A DNA stretch of 38,953 nucleotides, taken from NCBI GenBank assembly GCA_033557685.1, contig JAWQRN010000098.1, positions 1-38,953 of the forward strand. Reading direction: 5' to 3'. Positions 35,561 to 38,953 of the stretch are shown here, piece after piece (the first letter of the stretch is position 1; every line of letters begins with the position of its first letter). This stretch comes from Sperchopsis tessellata. Taxonomy: Eukaryota > Arthropoda > Insecta > Coleoptera > Hydrophilidae. The notes beneath the pieces are model-generated. The model was given only the letters and a program-made list of their open reading frames with translations. It was not told where the DNA came from and did not search any database. The translations under genes and the position numbers were made by a program.

Positions 35561-37190
35561 GGATGGATGGATGCTTTCGTGGGCGTAGTATGGATAGGGA
35601 TCCCAGACGCTCCGGGAAAGCCGGGATAGACCCAGGTTTATGACTTCTTTCCCAGCGTCCTGATAAGTTTAGTTCGGGGCGCTAAATGTCTTGGTTTTTA
35701 AGATTGTAAAATATTTATATTTCTAACAAGAATGAAGAATAGTATCCAGTTTTTCGGCGTATGTTAGCAAAACAAAATTAAAAGATGTACTTATGTTTTA
35801 GTTATAGTTAGTGTTTACAATTCAAAGTGACTTGTTATGTTGTGTGTACTCTCAATTACTGGATCAACAGTGTCGACACAATATTTCCTTTGCTAATTCT
35901 GCTTTTAGCAAAGTCGGCAATTTGCTTACAATGTGTTGCAACCCGACGAAATTGGAAACTGAGGTATTTGTGTGACCTGGTTACCATGGATAGAACTATA
36001 TTTAAAAAATACATCCCAACATTAGCAGAAAAAGAACAAGAAATTGAAGAACGAATCCTGTTAGAGGTGGAAAGGAGAATCTAGCCAGATTGAAAGAAGA
36101 GCATGACTGGACTGTAATCCAATCATGCAAACAAAAAAGAGATTCCCCCTCAGATAATGTACGTAGACCCGCCAAAGACTGCTGACAGAATATAAAGTAA
36201 ATCCCGATAACAGATTCCAACTAATAAGTGACAAAATTGAGGTGGAAACAAAACAACCACAGCAAAACGAAGAACCAAAGCTAAAAGTGCCCCTGATAAT
36301 GCTCACGGCCGTATATGAGTATAAAATAATGACTGAAGCACTTGATGATGTTGCAAAAGGCAAATACTCAACTATAGTAAATGAAGACCGGATTAAAATC
36401 ATGCCAGTGGATATCGACAGCTATAGAAAAATAATCTACTTGCTTAAAGAAAAAAACGTCGAACACCACACTTAGCAACTGAAACAGGATAAAAAGTTTC
36501 GCGTTGTTATAAAAAATGTTCATTACATCATAGATAAAAATGAGCTAAGAGTGGATATTAAAAACCATGGTTTCCAAGTCTGTAATATATACACCCCTAT
36601 AAGCAAAGTCACAAAGATGCCCCTCTCCGAACCACGAACCCAAAGGGCGAACCTTTTTAAACCACCAACTAAATCCTACGCTATGACAACGCAGGGGAAT
36701 AATGATGAAAATCAAGTAGCTGAAAAGCAACCGCAACAACAGTCATCGAGTATAATCGAAAGACTGGAAAATATGGTTTTCAAACTACTTAACGAAATGC
36801 GAAACATGAGGAAGCTCCTAATGAGTCTTCTAGAAAAAAAAGTATAATGGAGAACGCAAATGCTCCCCGGTTTGTGCCAAATGACACATTTCACATTGAC
36901 TTTCATGTGCGGAGAGTGTGCGAAGAAGAAAGGTGCACGAGTTCTAAGTACTTGTCACGCCTCGAAGTACACCCAAACCCGTTGGCAGTAAATCTGCTAC
37001 ACAACAGTACTGAAACCTACCGCTTAAGGCGCCTGACACCTCTGGACCTGAACAATGCCAGTTAGATTGATCTGGTTTAGGTTAAAAAATATTACTGCAG
37101 ATTCCTAACTCTCATTATACTAATTATCCACAACATTTGTTTATTGCCTTCGGGCAGATTACAATAAATACTAAGAGTTAAAAAAAAAAA
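35560..37190 (+). mobile_element. Jockey-clade LINE with large internal deletion
   Basis: A GC-richer leader (about 35566-35690) is followed by ORF1 starting MDRTIFKKYIPTLAEKEQEI at 35989, then the ORF1 PRE_C2HC-type region (YRKIIYLLKEKNVEHHT, FRVVIKNVHYIIDKNEL, HGFQVCNIYTPISKVTKMPL). Next is the ORF1 tail ending EMRNMRKLLMSLLEKKV at 36843. The zinc-knuckle segment is missing. Directly after comes only the C-terminus of ORF2 (36847-37065: PRFVPNDTFHIDF, LSRLEVHPNPLAVNLL), then a 3' UTR with AATAAA (37163-37168) and poly(A) 37180-37190. Endonuclease and RT are entirely absent. The 5' boundary is approximate. Confidence 0.85.
35989..36846 (+). pseudogene. Jockey ORF1 (gag-like) pseudogene
   Basis: Three frames (35989-36084, 36242-36475, 36476-36846) carry successive pieces of an ORF1 nucleic-acid-binding protein. 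A stop at 36474-36476 interrupts the conserved EHHT-QLKQ junction. The Cys-His knuckles expected before the RSYA-like segment are deleted. Confidence 0.8.
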
Positions 37191-37355
37191 TGTTTTTGTT
37201 CCGTGAAGTATAATTTTACTGTTTTAGGAAAGCGGTTTGAATAATAAGTTTGTGCCTAACTATTTGAAGTGTTCTGTTCGCGTTTTTCTATTCTTGTGTA
37301 AGTTTTGTGAATACTGTATTTTTTTAATTATTAAAGTTATAACTTTAATTATAAA

Positions 37356-38760
37356 CTGCCTAAAAGAAAATGCAGTTTTAATGAAAAATAAATGGATCTT
37401 TATCTGTGCATAATAGGATCCAGTGATAGCTCAAGAGTAAAATGTACATTGTGCAATGCAAATTTCAACATTGTCCATGGAGGTAACGCAGATATAACTG
37501 ACCATATTAGCACAAAAAACATAAGAACAGTATTTCTGCAAAATGTTCAAGTCAATCACTGACATCATTTTTTGGATCTCTTAAGGTGGGCAACCAAGAA
37601 ATGGAGTTGGCTGCACATAAGGCTACAGTTTTTTTTCACACTGTTAAACACAACCACAGTTTCCAATCTATGGATTGTACGGCTTCTATTTTTAAAAAAT
37701 TCTTAAATAAAAAATGTACATACGCACAAACAAAGTACAAAGCTATTACAGCTAATGTCTTAACACCACATGTAAGAAGTGAAATATTGGAAGATCTGAG
37801 GAATACAAAATATTGTTGTGTATCCACAGATACATCTAATCATATTGATGTAAAGATTGTACCTATTATTGTGAGGTATTTCATTGCTGATAAAGGTATT
37901 AAGACAGAAATCTTAGAATTGTCCAGTCTCCCTGGAGAAACTTCTGATCTGAGTTGTGATCACAGTTTAAATGCCGCCCAAAAATACAACGTTTTGATAA
38001 AATAATAGGCATTTCAGCAGATAATATCAACACAAACTTTGGCGGAATTGTATTGCGTCAAAATGACATCTATTTACATAGTGATGTGAAGGCGGAAATG
38101 AAAAAGCTTTGTGAAGAAGGTTTGATAACTGAAGCATCATTTAGAAATAACATCTCTAATTTCTATACGTCTGCAGTGCAATATATTCATGAATGGACCC
38201 TAAATCAGTTTAGTGCATTTACCAAAATGGAATAGGCTTGCTTGAGTACACCTTTATCTTGGAAGAATATTATGGAAGGTGTCAAAGAAATTAAGACCAT
38301 TTTACCAAATTTTAACTTAAATGAAGAGAGCATATTTGATGATTACAGCCATGTTAAAATATACAACTGAAGATAAAATTAAAGAATGGAATAATTCCAG
38401 TTGTAAACTTGTACATAAATAGGTGGAAAGAGATTTTTGGTCATTTTGATAAAGACCGAATCACTTACAATGAAATAGGGTCAATTTTAAGTTATTGTAT
38501 GATCTTGCCAGGATTAAATGCTTCTATTTAACGTGTTTTTTTGTTGATGAATATATTATGGATAGATTAAAGGAATCACTTACAACTGGACACAGTTATC
38601 TCCATTATGCTTGTTAAGACTCATTACAAAAACATATCATGTTAAAAGTTTTTTGATGTAGTAGCAAAGAATCCATTCTTCAGCCAAATATGATGATTCT
38701 GCAAGTAAAATAAGACAGGCAACAACCAGTAAGAATACTCAAGAAGCGATAGAATTATGA
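37356..38760 (+). mobile_element. hAT transposon fossil with BED zinc finger
   Basis: Plus-strand order: PKRKCSFNE start (initiator ATG now CTG at 37356), BED finger CTLCNANFNIVHGGNADITDH with a one-base frameshift before KKHK, then ELAAHKATVFFHTVKHNHSF and SMDCTASIFKKFLNKKC. Next come STDTSNHIDVKIVPIIVRYF and SSLPGETSDLS (37586-38005). After a frameshift come SADNINTNFGG and the 38053-38235 frame, and at 38490-38580 the C-terminal dimerisation remains (ILPGLNAS, VFLLMN). Many stops; dead. Confidence 0.82.
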
Positions 38761-38772
38761 ATTTGTTTTTAA
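38696..38772. repeat. First copy of an exact 77-bp direct repeat
   Basis: Identical to 38877-38953, beginning ATTCTGCAAGTAAAATAAGA. Offset 181 bp. Confidence 0.97.
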
Positions 38773-38876
38773 TTTTTAAATATGTTTAACTTTTTTTATC
38801 AGTGGCAGGTTCTTTTACAAGAAAAATTAAAATTGTAACACTTAATGCACTTTTTAAAAATCTTCACCGAAACAGA

Positions 38877-38953
38877 ATTCTGCAAGTAAAATAAGACAGG
38901 CAACAACCAGTAAGAATACTCAAGAAGCGATAGAATTATGAATTTGTTTTTAA
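38877..38953. repeat. Second copy of the 77-bp direct repeat, at the window end
   Basis: Identical base for base to 38696-38772 and terminates on the final base of the window. Confidence 0.97.

Noticed and set aside
36847..37065. Stand-alone small gene after ORF1
   Set aside because: It matches the C-terminus of Jockey ORF2 and lies just before the element's poly(A) tail.
1..38953. CRISPR arrays, bacterial operons, rRNA genes
   Set aside because: Spliced genes and eukaryotic transposons throughout; no regularly spaced repeat array or rRNA motif seen.

Overview
The window is AT-rich, intron-bearing eukaryotic DNA. Intron sizes, GT-AG splice sites, the recognisable gene families and the transposon fauna (Jockey-type LINEs, Tc1/mariner, Tigger/pogo, hAT-BED, tRNA-derived SINEs) all fit an insect. 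A large, transposon-rich, perhaps hemimetabolous genome is likely, but the species cannot be fixed from the sequence.

Layout. Positions 1-6240 hold no cellular exon I can recognise. They carry an old reverse-oriented LINE, a Tc1 fossil, a foldback MITE, a LINE RNase H tail and a tandem repeat whose core resembles part of a hammerhead ribozyme. From 6289 to 16247 (+) lies a complete seven-exon gene for a secreted transcobalamin/intrinsic-factor-like protein with a C-terminal DUF4430 domain (the insect CG3556 family), 456 aa; all splice phases agree. Its introns contain LINE and mariner-type fossils. From 16248 to 24300 there is a likely 3'UTR, a mariner fossil, a LINE 3' end, a 2.7 kb stretch without recognisable content and a degenerate Tigger-like element with TIRs and TA target duplication. 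Two minus-strand genes follow: a two-exon gene for a short, very acidic protein (24306-26931) and a small RRM protein (27282 to about 27846, 5' end unresolved). The acidic gene's last exon sits between two oppositely oriented copies of one tRNA-derived SINE. From 28711 (+) a 5'-nucleotidase/apyrase-family gene runs through six in-phase exons to 35264; its remaining C-terminal exons lie outside the window or are missing. The last 3.4 kb are an internally deleted Jockey element, a BED-finger hAT fossil, and an exact 77-bp duplication that ends precisely at the last base.

The genes do not form a pathway that can be read from sequence. The RRM gene and the nucleotidase gene are head to head about 0.9 kb apart. 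The most interesting points are the Asn-to-Val change in the metal-binding GNHEFD motif of the nucleotidase; the dispersed repeat family with a hammerhead-like stem II/GAAA core, present as a 178-bp tandem dimer, a single copy and a 235-bp near-perfect palindrome; and the ORF1-ORF2-tail structure of the Jockey element.
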